64,000 bases of DNA from assembly GCA_032158125.1 (NCBI GenBank), contig JASKOT010000002.1, forward strand, positions 868,001 to 932,000. Reading direction: 5' to 3'. Source of the stretch: Papiliotrema nemorosa. Its lineage: Eukaryota > Basidiomycota > Tremellomycetes > Tremellales > Rhynchogastremaceae. Both the position numbers and the translations under genes were made by a program. The notes under the pieces are model-generated. The model did not search any database. It saw only the letters and a list, made by a program, of their open reading frames with translations, and was not told the origin of the DNA. Position 1 is the first letter of the stretch; every line of letters begins with the position of its first letter. Positions 28,987 through 40,388 of the stretch are shown piece by piece.

Positions 28987-30692
28987 TCACATCCACTTTG
29001 CCTCTTCCTGTCTTTGACTGTGCGTCGCAGCCATGTAGAGCATGTCAACCGCAGCAGTGGTTCCTATCAGGCCCGTGAAGCTGGGTTTGACGGTCATCTT
29101 CTTGTCCTCTGCGTGCACGACCGGATTTTCGTCACCATATCGCACAATCTCGGCTCGCGGCTCTGGAATACCGTAATCGTCCGAGTACTTGAGCACATCC
29201 TGAACACCCTCGAGCACCATCATCAACTATCCTGTTGAGCTCCCGATCGACGCGACGGACCATAGGAGCGCTTACAAAGTTCTTGTTCTTGTTCACCTCC
29301 GGCTGGTTCTGCTTCTTCACCCGAGGTACACTTTGCTGATCCCCGGTCTTTCCTTCCGGTGTTTTTCTCTTCTTCCCGTTCACTCCCTTGACTGTTCAGC
29401 TTTTAAACAAACCTCACCAGCTCGTGTACGGACGTTGAACCTACCGGGGGCATGTTCTGTTCAATCACGTTGGCCTCGCCAGATCCAGGTGTATCTTCTT
29501 CGGGTTCTGCTTTTGGTTGCAGCGTTTCTTGCGCGGTCTCAGCATCCTCCTCAACTACTTCGCTCGCCAAGTCCTTTTCGCGCTTGATCAATATATTGTG
29601 GTGTTGCTCGATATCATTGTAGTCATCAGCGCCTACACCATTTAATTCAACCTCGATGTCGGAATCGGAATCGATGATCTCGTACACTTTGTGCCCCTTG
29701 GATTCCCGCGTCATTCGCATAGCCGAAGACGCTCGACTTGCAGTAGAAGGCGACTCCTTTTAGCTGGCTTTATCGCCTGGCCGGAGTTAAGAACTGACAA
29801 ATGCCCGGGATTCAGCAATGTCTTCAAAATCGGCAAGATCATCATCATCAGCATCGACCGCTGCGAGATTCGAGTGGGATCCTTCGGATTCACTACCCTC
29901 GTCTTCGCTCAGAGGGTGTCGGCTTTTGCTGGGACCCGATTTCGAGCTCTTGCCTTGAAGGGTAGTAGCAGCGAGTGTGTATCTGGATTTCGATTTGACC
30001 TGCTTGACGGGCGCAACCTGAGGAAGCTGCGCATCTGGTTTTTGGCGTTGGGCGTGGGCGATCCGAGGGGGAAGTCGGTGAAGGTTTTGTTTAGCTCTGT
30101 TCTGTAATAGATGATCACACTGAACGTGAGCTTTCATAAAGGTATTTGATCATAAAGAAACGTAAGAGATGCACCGAGTGTGGCGGCAGTTTTCCGAAAC
30201 TTACGACGGCTCGGAGGTATCTCGTCACACCATGACTTGCCTCCAACATCTCCTTGCCCAGATATCTCGCCATTCTCTCGTGGATCTTGTCAAGGGCTAG
30301 CATACCGATCGTCGCAAGACTTTTGATCTCCTATGAGTGAGAGGCTGCCGTTGCCGAGTATCGTCGCAGGAAGGGAGGGAGATCAACTCACTGTAAGCGA
30401 GACTTCCTTGCCATTCACCGTGTAAAGCATATTTGTCTCCTTCGCCCCGATGCCGATTCGCAAGCAGGGCTTCAACTGAAGGCACCATCAGCACAAGGGC
30501 CATGTGAAAGACCCTGTGAGCATCGTATGTACGTACACGTTTAGCCCATTCCTCCGTGAATCCTGCTCGCTGCCATTCGCTGATCATGAACGTCGCGCAT
30601 TCAAGCAACTTTGTCTGATACTCCCCTTTCTTCATCATCCCTCTTCTCCGATCGATGCTGTTCAAAGTCTTGGTCATTCTATGGCGACTCAT
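28987..30692 (-). CDS. Uncharacterised acidic, probably nuclear protein
   Basis: I do not recognise this gene. Five or more exons on the minus strand fit together. The N-terminal part is helical and polar (residues ~1-110, including TMTKTLNSIDRRRG-like basic sequence and LALDKIHERMARYLGKEML). The middle is long, acidic and Ser-rich (SEDEGSESEGS, DADDDDLADFEDI, EIIDSDSDIEVEL). A basic patch follows (NGKKRKTPEGK), then a compact C-terminal segment (LEGVQDVLKYSDDYGIPEP ... EEAKWM). Good junctions are a 49 nt intron joining NKNKNF to LMMVLEGV and a 48 nt intron joining MPPV to KGVNGKK. One junction near 30310-30390 does not keep frame with any canonical site I could find, so the first exons may be misassigned. 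The basic and acidic low-complexity sequence suggests a nuclear or chromatin protein; this is inference. Confidence 0.55.
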
Positions 30693-31037
30693 GTTCCAAT
30701 CCGAACCCTACCTGTCAGTCTGAAGGTGGGAATCTGGGAGTGAGGAAGAGAGTAAAACAACGCGAGGGGGAGGAAGGCGTAGGTGGCGAAAGTGTTTCCG
30801 GCGAGGTGGTCTGTGCGCCAACGATGTCTTTGGAAATGCCCCACCTAAGCTGAGCTTTGTCAGTATGGTGAGTTTGATTCATGCATGTGGAGAATGGGAG
30901 AGCACTATAGATACAGTGTTTTGACGCTTCTTTCCTTGATGATATGATTATTGTATGCACTTCCGTCAGCCCGAGTCAGCTACGGCTATTGCTGTAGACC
31001 CACCTCGACCGATATGCCCTGACTGAACTGCTCAGAC
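30693..31037. other. Intergenic, no gene seen
   Basis: There are 345 bases between two minus-strand genes; only short spurious frames are present. Confidence 0.4.
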
Positions 31038-32192
31038 TTAAAACAGGTCGTCCTCGTCACTGGACCTGTACTGCGACCCCGTCGTCCTGATCCTGTCCAG
31101 AGTTTTCTTCTTCTCTTCTTTCCATTCTTTCTCCAAATGAGCCTTGAGTTTCGGCATGTTTGAAAAATACTCGTCGCATTTGAAACAGGCCAATTGTGAA
31201 TCCAGAAACACGGCCACGTCAGGTAGAGCCTGTGTATCAGTAGTACATCGAGGCTGCAAAGTGTAACTTACTTTGGCTCTTTCCCTCACAAACGCCTCAT
31301 CGGTGTGGATCCATCTTTGAACTTCCATGATATCGAGGAAAAAACCTAAATCCGGTCGGAATGAATTATGGTGTTTCTTTGTCTTGTAACCCGGTGCAAT
31401 CCTATCTTCCGAGATGACATGTAAATGTACATGCCTACCTCACGTCAGCCACACCGTTCCCTGCCCTGTTGATTCGACTCGCTTCATTGAAGGAACGGCA
31501 TGAAAGCCCACGTCAATCTTCCATTCAAACCCCTCGGTTTTCACCATTTCATCCCTGATCATCTCTTCCACTTCTCTCGCAGTGTTCAACATGGCACTGA
31601 TGATCTCTTCCCGAGAGTCGGTGTCAGTTTTAGTTAACAAACTTTGAAGGTCATCCAATTGATCAAGTTTGACTAGAGATCGGTCGGTTTCCCCTTCAGA
31701 CTGTGAAGGGAAAGGGTATCGGGGTAGGACTAGAAAATGGTATTTTGCCTTTGGGTAAGCGTCGAATATGGCGATACACTGTCGATTGGCGAAGAGCAAT
31801 ACGTTGGCCGGGAGAGTTGATTGAGGATGTGGCAGTGTTGCGTATTCTCGCAAGATGTTGAGAACATTACGTCTCGACATGACTCCACCGCTTCGAGCTC
31901 GTCTAAGAGAGCCTAGACTGAATCTGGAGGAGCTGGATGTCAAGCTAGTTGTCCCGACTGCAATAGCGGGTGCCTTTCCCTTGGCAGAGGTGGACGAAGA
32001 AGGGTCCACTTCCGAGTGGGGCGAGTTGGTAGCGGTACGGTCGTTTGAGGTGCTCGGGTTGGGTGGAAGGTCGGTGAGAGGGATCAATTGAGAGTCGTCG
32101 GGAGACAATTCAGGTCGGTTTACAGGTCGATTCTGGCCTTGAGGTCGAGGATGGTCTTTTGAATTGGAGGAAGATGAAACACATCCGCCCAT
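31038..32192 (-). CDS. HNT3: Aprataxin-like DNA-adenylate hydrolase (HIT + C2HE zinc finger)
   Basis: Three exons. About 105 Ser/Pro-rich residues precede a HIT domain (VLLFANRQCIAIFDAYPKAK, HFLVLPRYPF) with the catalytic histidine triad in HVHLHVIS. The aprataxin-type zinc-binding tail follows: KTKKHHNSF, then LACFKCDEYFSNMPKLKAHL. Aprataxins remove AMP from 5' DNA ends after failed ligation, as part of nuclear single-strand break repair. The intron just before the histidine triad (31435-31482) only keeps frame with a GC donor (gcgagt), giving GFHAVPSMK-HVHLHVIS, the expected family sequence. A second intron (42 nt, near 31229-31271) is a multiple of three and stop-free. The start chosen is the ATG at 32190-32192; a GTG nine bases upstream is in frame but is not a likely start. 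The N-terminal extension lacks an FHA domain, as in fungal HNT3. Confidence 0.9.
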
Positions 32193-33232
32193 CGCAGCCA
32201 CCCAGAGGTTGCCGAATCAATCATGCGCAAGTGTTAAAATGTCGGGGGAGCAAGTTCAAGTCGTCCGCGCCCAATCAGTCGAGCAGAGACATTCGCATCG
32301 GACGACGGGCGTGTGGCGGGACCAGGCAGGTACAGTCGATAATGGCAGGTGTGGGTTTTGGGTGAGGTGAGTTGAGCAATTGTCAAGCAAGGCGAGGTCA
32401 GCTTGAAATTTCGTCCCAAATCTCGTGTCACGCGGAGAGCACAAAGTGTGGCGCAGGTCCACGTCCCGCATGGGGACCGATCACTGCGAGGTTGTTTGGT
32501 GGAGAGAGGAAGGAGAGTGACCAATCTCGGTCAAGTGGAGCGGAATCACCAAGACCACGAACTCAACTCGGTCCAGGCCTTGACAAGTCCACTTGACCGA
32601 TGGCTTGCTGGACATCCACAGGAGAAATGGACGGAAGCATACGCCCAGTGTTGAAGGGTTAACAGTAGCCAGACTACCGATGTGGAGCCTAGGTCGATTT
32701 TGGTTACCCTGCACCAAACCGAAAGTTACTCACCTCTTGCCCGGCGCTTCTCCTTATTGCCCGTCTTGAAACTGACCTCTAGCCAGGGCTATCTCAAAAA
32801 AGTGTGGTGACTCACCCTCGATGCGTGACCTCTCCTATCTGCCGAGAACAGTAAATTGGGACGAGTATGTTTTGAGCTATACTGGGATCTCGAGTCATGA
32901 AATGGTCGCTCCACTTGGCGGTTACTCGGTTCAAACCGTCGGCCCCCCCCTCCCCCCAATATTCTGAAACAGGTCAGGGACAACGACGGCTCAGGGTCGT
33001 TCCCCTTTGAGGCACGGGCTACCCGCAGACCCACGATGACGCTGTGTCAACACGTCAGACCCCCCGTTCGGCATGCTTAAATTCCCAACGGAGATGGTGA
33101 TCGAGGCAGTCAGGAGCCGAAATGCATACGAGAGGTCCTATTTCGAAACAACTACGAGAAACGCAACTCTTAGACTGTCAGAGTCAGTACAATCTCAAAC
33201 CGTGCTATAAACTTGTACACCTCGAACTCCCT
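32193..33232. other. 1 kb intergenic, no gene seen
   Basis: This is a long gap between two minus-strand genes. Several 70-100 codon frames exist on both strands but none has protein-like composition or overlaps a recognised domain. A pyrimidine run (C8-T-C6) lies at about 32943-32957. Confidence 0.4.
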
Positions 33233-35527
33233 TTACACCTCTTTCCAGCCCTTGGCCCGCTGACTATCCGTGCTCGTCCTCGCTTCAGCCTGAACAGGGG
33301 GAGTAGAACTCTCGGCGACTTCACGGTGCTCGACAACCGGCTTGTCCTTGTCATCCTCGTCCACTTCAGGGCCGAGGACAAACTGAGGTCGTTCGGCTTC
33401 TCGTCGCTGAATGTCGTCTCCATCCTCATCCTCTTCATCGCTGTCACCTCGATGAGGTCGCAGTCCGTCGAGCATCCTCTCTGCGCCATCAGGCAGAGTT
33501 GGGGCAATACTGGGTGCATATCGAGAATGGACTGAGCGAATGGAAGGTGCTCGTGAAGCCATTCTCGACGCTGCAGGTGTTCGTAGTGGTTTCGCCGAAG
33601 CAGGAAGAGCGAGGCGCAACAACGAGGTATAGGCTGAGAGCATTAGACATAATTTCACAACGAATAGGTATAACTCACGCTGTCGACAAACTGGGCAGTA
33701 CCACCCTTTAGCCTTCTTCTTACGTCTTTCTCGCCCTTGAGCCGTGGTCCCGCCGGCGACAGGAGGGGTGGGTGTAGCAGCTGCAGCATTTGTCGCTCCA
33801 TTGGCTGCATTGGCATCGGTTGCACCAGACTCTCCCTCGGTATTGCCATCTTCTCGTCGCGCAACTTTGCCGCCCGCACCAAACTCCACCATACCGACTG
33901 CGCATTCTCGGCACACGACCAAGTGTCGACAAGGGAGCAGCACAACATCTCGTGGTGAAGTGAGACACACAATACACTCGTTGGGTGTTGATGCGTAAGG
34001 GTCCGCTTCGCCAGGTGGGTATGCAGGGGTCTCGGTCTGGGTCGAAGATGACGACAAGCCATAAATCTCCTTGAGCAGGAATGTGTGCGCACCGATCTGG
34101 CAAGTCAACTCTATAGCCCATGTCGTCTGGGATATCACTAACCACAGCTTCCCTCCGTACAACTTTTACAACCCATACTCGCTTGCCGTTCTGCCCCGGT
34201 GGAGCAGTTGATCCAGCTTCCGGCACCCACATGCCGGTGATGAGGATATGAGTCAACTGGGCGTTACGTCTCTTCAAAGCTTGACCTGACAATAAGCCAT
34301 CTCTCCCTTCATCTGATGCTGGGATCTCACCTTCCGGGCCGATGGCTTCGATGCGGATCAACAGCCTCATTCCCAGTTCAGGCTCCTTGACCTTGTTCTT
34401 TTCCTTCTCTTCCTCCTCTATCACTCGGTTTTGCAACTCGATGGCAGCTTCCGGATCGGGTTCCCTCTGACCTCGTCTAGGGAAGATTCCAAATCGTCTC
34501 GGTCGACGCTCTTCCGTCGTTTCCGGTGCAGCTGTCATTTCCGGGACAGTAGCCAGATCGGGCTGTTGAGAAATTTGGAGATTGGTCATGGAGTGGTCCA
34601 GAGACGATCGGGTGGTATCCTCCGAAGTGGCACCTCGGGCTCCTCCCAAAACCTTGTCGTCGTCTTCACCAAGAGCCGGGGTGGATCCGTTCATGTTTGG
34701 AGGAATGGGTGAGATGGCTGATGAGAGATCAATGGCAGACTCGGCGGGGAGCTGAAAGACTTGGTTGAAACCTCCTCCGTGAACGCCAGAGTAGATAGTC
34801 TTCGGTTCCTCCTCTACAATGGATGGGGCTTCCTTCCCGTTTTCATCGTGGATGACCGGTGGAGGCGAAGGATGAATTGACAAGGTGATGTTGACCAGAG
34901 GGGTGGTGGCATCATAGTTGAATTTGAGTGAATGAAGGGGTGCACCCGCCGAGAAGCTTGGTCTACCCGGGGTTGCGGTAGTGATATCACCATCTTCCAC
35001 TGCCGAGCCTTCCAACTGTTGAGGCGCAAGTTCGAGTTGTTGCAAGAGTAACGTAGGTCTCTTGAGATTTACCAAAGCCTGTAAAGTAGTCGTGGCGTGA
35101 ATCCCCTACGAATCAGTATCCCCCTCTACCAACCACACCAAGGGCGAAACCCACCTCTTCCGACTTTGCCTTTTCGACCCAACCTTTGACTACATTCACA
35201 TCAATCTTGGCCCCCTCGTCGGGTTTTGTCCATCCTGGCTCATCATCTTCCCCTACGTCTGGTCCAAAAATAGTCTCTCGTCTTCGTACATTCTTGACGT
35301 CTTCTCCATCCGCATTCGCCGTATTTGTAGGTCGTTGAGCATCGACCACGAGGGTTTGTTGTACGGGCACAACTTGCATTCGACCACCTGGGAGCATCGA
35401 CGGTGCACGAAGCCGAGTCGATCGGAATGGCCCACCACTGAAAGGTCAGCCCGTGGTCTGTATTGCCGCATGGAGATAGGACGTACTAGGAATTGGTGTA
35501 CCAGTTTGAAGCTCCTACTTGCGCCAT
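33233..35527 (-). CDS. MGRN1/RNF157-like RING E3 ubiquitin ligase
   Basis: The start is the ATG at 35525-35527 (MAQVGASNWYTNSYGG after splicing). The N-terminal half resembles the mahogunin substrate-binding region: a beta-rich block around LHSLKFNYDATTPLVNITL and KTIYSGVHGGGFNQVFQLP. A disordered Ser/Glu-rich insert precedes a second block (RLLIRIEAIGPEG, LTHILITGMWVPE, VVRREAVIGAHTFLLKEIYG). The RING is NECIVCLTSPRDVVLLPC, HLVVCREC and CPVCRQPYTSLLRL, so all metal-binding residues appear present. Sixty-eight residues, rich in Ala, Gly, Thr and Lys, lie between the CREC and CPVC pairs, where relatives have a short loop. The tail is acidic and Ser-rich. In animals these ligases act at endosomes (for example on TSG101); the fungal substrates are unknown. 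Introns are confirmed by frame at 33617-33671 and at the EAV-IGAH junction. Confidence 0.85.
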
Positions 35528-36287
35528 TGTGTAGTATTATGACTAGCACGAGGCGAATCCCAAGGAAAGAGAGAAAAGTCGACTGTCGAGGTGCGAGGTC
35601 ACAATATGGTGACGGTAATCCGCTAAAGTGAGGCAATATGAGCGGCGACTGATCGACGATATCGTCCCACTTGTCGTCCGGGCTTATTCACCGATCGATA
35701 GTAACCGTAGGTAAAATCTTCGACTCGACTGTTCGTCTCGGCGTGTCTTCCTCGATCTGAAGCTTGTTAAAGATGCTTTGGGGTATCAAGTCAAGAGGAG
35801 AATGTAGATATGAGATGAGACGAGGTATGCATCGCCGTATCCTGATGAACGGCGTCTAGTCTCGATGTTCGCACGCCCGCCTTTAACTCAAAGTGGCAAT
35901 TTTCCATTTATCCGGCTAGCAGGATCCGAGTGTGGCACTCCTCACCGGGGCCTACTTCCCCTTCGAATGTCTATACTTCTATTCAATCGCGCTGCGGATC
36001 GGAAAAGGGTCGATGGTTCAGCGCTTGCAGATGCCTCTGAAGAAGGATATTCAGTACCATGCATTCAGGTATCCCGACTACTACATTGGTTCTCCCAAAG
36101 ACACGAATCACCTTCTTACCATTCGACAAAACTGCCAAGACTCAAAAGCCGACTGCGCATCTATTGGCTTCCCATGGACCAGGGCTCTCCGGCCCACTGG
36201 GATGTAGGGACACCCAGCTCGAGGAGTTTAGCGAAAGCAGCAGAGAAGCTGGATATCAGCGGCAGTCTATCTTATGGTCGAGTTCGC
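35528..36287. other. Intergenic, no gene seen
   Basis: This is the upstream region of the RING ligase gene up to the CCP1 stop. Plus-strand frames here (to about 36440) overlap the last CCP1 exon and lack protein character. Confidence 0.4.
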
Positions 36288-37753
36288 TCACTCCTTGAAG
36301 AAGACATCTTCCGACTTGGCGTACTGCTGAGCAAACTTCTTGAACGACTTGTCCTTGATCAAGGCCATGTCGGTAGGAAGCATCATCAAAGACTTGGTCT
36401 TCTTGTCCTCGTATTGGGCAGGTCCGCCCCTGGATATTAGGGTGGGATCCGATTTGCGCTCACAGGCAAGCACTTACCACTTTCGCCAGACCCAAGGCTC
36501 ATCGAACAAGAGCTTGAAGTACTGCAAATCAGCATCGTGAAAACTTGATAGAGACGTCGACACTGACCTCGTTGGAGAAAGTAACGGGAGAGAAAGTCCA
36601 AGGTCCCTCGAAACCAGATCGGTCTAAACGCGGATCAGCATAATGCCCGTCTTCCCATTGGTTACAGATAAAGCTCACCAGTGTGGCATCGACCCATAGC
36701 GTGAGCACCGCTCAAGGCGACAATCTCCTGGTCGTTGAAACTACCCTTAGCTTCACTCAACACCACGCATGCGTACTCACCCCATTCGGTAGAAGATGAA
36801 TCGCAAGTGGTCCTCGGCCTTGCTGGCATCCGGGAGTCGTCCATCAGGGGTGACGTGGTGCTCGAATCCATCGATTCGTCCAGGTCTCCATGGGACGGTG
36901 GGTCCACCAGACTCTTGAACTGCTGCAACACCAGCAAGAGTCCAGAGATCTCCGTAAGAGATCCATGGGAAGTCCTTCTTGATCTTCTCCATGTGGTCTC
37001 GGGCGATTTTCTATGTATCGGCAGGGGTCTTTGTGCATCTACATTTCGTAGTAGGGACTCCACTCACAAGACCGTTGTTGGCTCCGTGCTCGGATTCGGG
37101 CTTGAATCGCATGGTAGCGTAGTTGGAACCACCAGTCTTCTCGTCCTTGTCGTAGGTACCCGAGGCGTGCCACGCAAGTCGGATCAAGACAGGGGCAAGG
37201 GAGCCGTCTGTACGTCAATGTCATGTTCGATAGACTAGATCTATTGCTGTCTGATTGGGAATCTCCCTTGAAAAGCGAGTTCAAGCAGACGAGGGAATTA
37301 TGAATGACCCAACTCACCATCGTAACCCTCGACCTCCATCTCTTCGGCGATTCGGTCATAAACCTTTTGGTACTCTTCCTTTCCTCGTCTCATGCCCAAC
37401 TTTCCCTCGGCGGCAGCAGCAGCACCCCTCGCAGCTGATCCGAGCTCTTTAGCAGTCTCCTGGGGTGTTCCGGAAGTTCCAAAGAAGAGATAAGCAGCTC
37501 CGAGAGCTGCCGCTCCCACACCGAGGAGGACATAGGGGGAGGATGACTTTCTAGGTGGGGATGGAGGAGGCTTGTCGTCAGGCTGAGGTCACTTAGAATT
37601 GGTCGATCGACTCACGACTTTGGGTCCACCTTCCGAGGCGAATCTTCGGGAGATGAGCTGCGAGCGGACAGACTGAGGCTGAGCCACGGCTCGTCGAGCA
37701 CATGGGGTCCTCGCTACTGCTCTGAAGACGGGTGCAGAGGCTCTGAACGACAT
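36288..37753 (-). CDS. CCP1: Mitochondrial cytochrome c peroxidase
   Basis: The enzyme reduces hydrogen peroxide with electrons from cytochrome c in the mitochondrial intermembrane space. The N-terminus ([20 protein letters not shown]) is an Arg-rich, acid-free presequence. After a Pro/Lys linker comes a hydrophobic stretch ([18 protein letters not shown]), the usual bipartite sorting signal for inner membrane insertion and processing. The peroxidase domain has the distal Arg-Trp-His in [25 protein letters not shown], the proximal His in [13 protein letters not shown], and [19 protein letters not shown] near the C-terminus, where the Trp partner of the proximal His sits. It ends SEDVFFKE. About seven short introns interrupt it, one separating the presequence from the membrane anchor. 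It shares a 533-base divergent promoter with the NOP6-like gene. Confidence 0.95.
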
Positions 37754-38286
37754 GTTGTGAGGTTGATCTGAGTGGTGTTTGATCCAGAGAAAAGTAGTAG
37801 ATGGGAAAGGAGTACGAGTCCACGAGGAAAGGGGGGGTCGAGTGGGTGGCCGGGGAATGGAAAGCCGGGGGGCGAGTCGATTAGTCGTCGGGTACTTTCA
37901 TGGGTGGAGGGGGGGGCGGTCAGCTCCGTATTGGACCAATCAATTCACACGCAATTCAACCGGAAATGTGGCACCCACTCCTGTCCCTCGTATTACTCAG
38001 ATCCCTTGCTCCCTCGACACTCTGATCTTCCCCGGATGCAGCTCGCACAAAATCGTCCTCGATGCAGCTCGTCTCCAGTGAAGCTCCGCATGGGTGATCT
38101 TGAGGTCTAACAGAAGCACTTAGGGGGATACTTCGTGAGCATATCAGGCTGAATTCGCTCCCCCCTTCAGCGATTCATCACGTGACTTGCCATCCTGTCG
38201 CGTCGAATTTGCTTCCGTGCATCTCCGGTTAAACTGATTTCTGCAAAGATTTCAGTCCACCTCCCTCCACTTGCATATCCACCACC
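37754..38286. promoter_or_regulatory. Divergent promoter region CCP1 / NOP6-like
   Basis: These 533 bases between opposite starts hold G-tracts on the plus strand at about 37829-37835 and 37907-37917, near the CCP1 start. The NOP6-like side is CT-rich before the ATG. No gene is seen. Confidence 0.45.
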
Positions 38287-39512
38287 ATGTCGACAACATT
38301 GACAAAGAAACAACAAAAGGCGTTGGCTTTCCGGTCAAAGCAGAAAGCCAAGAGGTCGGGGAAAGAAGAGGTGGTTCCTCAAGATGTACCGGAACAGGAT
38401 CCGATCGAGGATGACGGGGCGGATGAGGTGGATCAGCCGGTCGTAGCTGAATCGTCCAAGAAAAGAAAGAGAGAAGAGGAGGCCCCGGGGAACAAAGCTG
38501 GAGCCAAGGTGAAGGGCAAAGGGAAGGCGAAGAATGCGTGGGATGACGAAGCGGAAGGAGAGGAGGGCAAGATTGGGAAGAAGAGCAAAAAAGAGATCAA
38601 GCAACGCTTCATCCTCTTTGTCGGTGAGTTGATACACCTGTCATGGGGTTGTAATGCTAAAGTCAAGGTAATTTGGGCTACAAGACAACGAAAGAGGAAG
38701 TACAAGCTCATTTCGCCGAAGCGGCCGGTCAGTCGCCTTTTTCCTGAGTTGGAGCACTGCTGAATAGACAGGCCAAAAGCCAGACGTGCGGTTGTTAACC
38801 ACCAAACCCGACCCGAAATCCAAAGACCCTCCCAAATCCAGAGGGATTGCTTTCCTCGAGGTCGCATCTTCCGAAGCCATGCAAGCTTGTTTGAAGCTGC
38901 ATCACTCTTCTATCCAGAATCGACGTATCAATGTCGAATTGACAGCTGGGGGAGGAGGCAAGTCGGACGCTCGACAGGGCAAGATCAAAGAGAGGAATGA
39001 ACGAGTAGGAGGTCAACGTGAACGAAGGGCAGAAAAGGAGAAAGAGGCCGAAGCTGAGGCGGCACGTGCCAATGGGGGTGTAATTCCTGTCGTGGAGACG
39101 GAAAGGCGGCCGAGAAATAACAGGGATCGAGGGGAGAACAAGGAGGAGAAGCGAGAAGTCGAGGTTGTCAGGGAAGATGGTCCAATGACCTCTGCAGACG
39201 GCTCGACGGTCAAGGTCAGAGGTGGTCGACGGTCCAAGGTGAAGCCTGTGAGTTTTTTTCCTCTATTCCGTCGCAGTGAATTCTGCCCCGGTCAAGACAT
39301 GTGGGCTGACAAACTAGACCGATGCGCAACCACCCCGAGGACATGGTGCAGGTGGATATCCTTCAGGTCAACAGCGAGGCGGATACCAAGATCGCTCAAC
39401 CGGACCACCGGGTCGTGGGGGCTTCCAAGGTGGTGCTGGTGGTCGAGGGGGTTTTGGCCGACCCAAGTTTGAGCTCACAGGGGCGAACGCCATCGGTGTA
39501 CAGAGGTCATAA
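38287..39512 (+). CDS. NOP6: NOP6-like RRM protein, ribosome biogenesis
   Basis: Four exons. A Lys-rich and acidic N-terminus of about 110 residues (KKSKKEIKQRFILFVGNLGY at its end) leads into one RRM. RNP2 is ILFVGNLGY and RNP1 is SRGIAFLEVA; the last strand is IQNRRINVELTAGGGG. A long Arg/Glu/Lys helix follows, then an Arg-Gly-Gly tail (GRGGFQGGAGGRGGFGRPKF). This matches Nop6 of budding yeast, a nucleolar factor of early 40S subunit assembly that binds the snR57 snoRNA region. The RRM is split at GNLGY by a 44 nt intron and again at AEAA-GQKPD. The last exon is read from 39319, so that the RGG tail and the stop at 39510-39512 are in frame. Nop6 and other nucleolar RRM proteins share this layout, so the name is likely but not certain. 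Confidence 0.8.
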
Positions 39513-39856
39513 CGGGTGTAAGAGGGACACACATGCTTGTAAGCCGTAACGATCATGCATACGTATAATGTTACACAGCCTACCAGTCGAGCCGAAGTCA
39601 TCGAGCAGTCTTCACATTGCCATAGTCTGACATGATCTCATTCAGATCCAGAATGGCCTATACACATGACACTCCAACCTCCATCGGACTTTCGGTCTTT
39701 TACACATCGGGCCGGAGGATACACGGATGGAGCCAAAGTCGCCATGCGCTTGTGTAGGTGTGCGTGTGTATGTGCGGGTGCTTGCGGAGGATGGTCATCG
39801 CTGTCGTGTAAAGGGATGAGGGACAGGGTCGAGTAGGAGGTGGGGCAAATCTGATG
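39513..39856. other. Intergenic, no gene seen
   Basis: This lies between the NOP6-like stop and the candidate cysteine-rich gene that converges on it. No feature was recognised. Confidence 0.4.
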
Positions 39857-40208
39857 TCATGTCATGGAACATGCACACCAAGCCTGCACTGCCTTGTCAG
39901 TCACAGCACACGAGGTGGTGGTAGAAGATTGGGGTGGCAAGATTGGTTCTGACACCACTCGACTCGATCCGACTTACCATGTGACAGATACTCTGGGTGG
40001 TCTTGACGCTGCATTTGCATCCCGAGGCTGTGCATGCACAAGGAGCCTCGTAGAGTCCTCGATTGACCGGTCCGAGCGGGATGCCTTGAGCTACCGCCTT
40101 GAGATGGAGATGATGGGTCGAAGTGGAGCAAGAGTGGAGGGAGACTTCCTCGCATAGGTCTCGATTGGATGAGGAAGGAGGAGCGGCGGGCACAATGTAG
40201 AGTGACAT
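39857..40208 (-). CDS. Candidate small cysteine-rich protein (metallothionein-like?)
   Basis: Two exons (40208-39978 and 39892-39857), joined by a clean GT-AG intron of 85 nt with a CTGAC branch site, would encode 88 residues. Nine are cysteine, and the cluster PCACTASGCKC has the C-x-C-x4-C-x-C pattern common in fungal copper-thioneins. The protein ends with a second C-x-C (WCACSMT) after splicing. Support for a real gene is a TATATAT box 174-180 bases upstream on the same strand, a CT/CA-rich leader between them, and a CCACAACCATG start context. Against it: Cys density is lower than in classical metallothioneins, and a long plus-strand frame overlaps it. I do not recognise a close family. 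Treat it as a candidate only. Confidence 0.35.
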
Positions 40209-40381
40209 GGTTGTGGATGGTCGAGATGATAGGCGTTCTGGGCTCGATGATCAATCGAAGATCTTATGGTGTACGGATGAAGAGTGAGTGGCTGAGTGGT
40301 GGTGGTGAGATCCGAATGGTAAAGTTGGAATCAGAATGGTGAGGGAGAGAAGAGGGATATCCAGACGCTTCAAGTCAGCGC

Positions 40382-40388
40382 ATATATA
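40382..40388 (-). promoter_or_regulatory. TATA box of the candidate cysteine-rich gene
   Basis: TATATAT on the minus strand, followed by a pyrimidine-rich leader up to the ATG at 40206-40208. A CCCCT stress-response-element core lies about 60 bases further upstream, at 40449-40453. The function is inferred. Confidence 0.35.

Noticed and set aside
32193..33040. Several 70-95 codon frames on both strands as small genes
   Set aside because: They overlap each other, have biased composition, and show no motif, start context or splice pattern.
35865..36440. Plus-strand frame of 191 codons near the CCP1 3' end
   Set aside because: Its second half is antisense to the last CCP1 exon and the rest lacks protein character.
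39864..40157. Plus-strand frame of 97 codons opposite the Cys-rich candidate
   Set aside because: No protein-like features, and no promoter-like sequence was seen before it; the minus strand has the TATA box, leader and splice sites.
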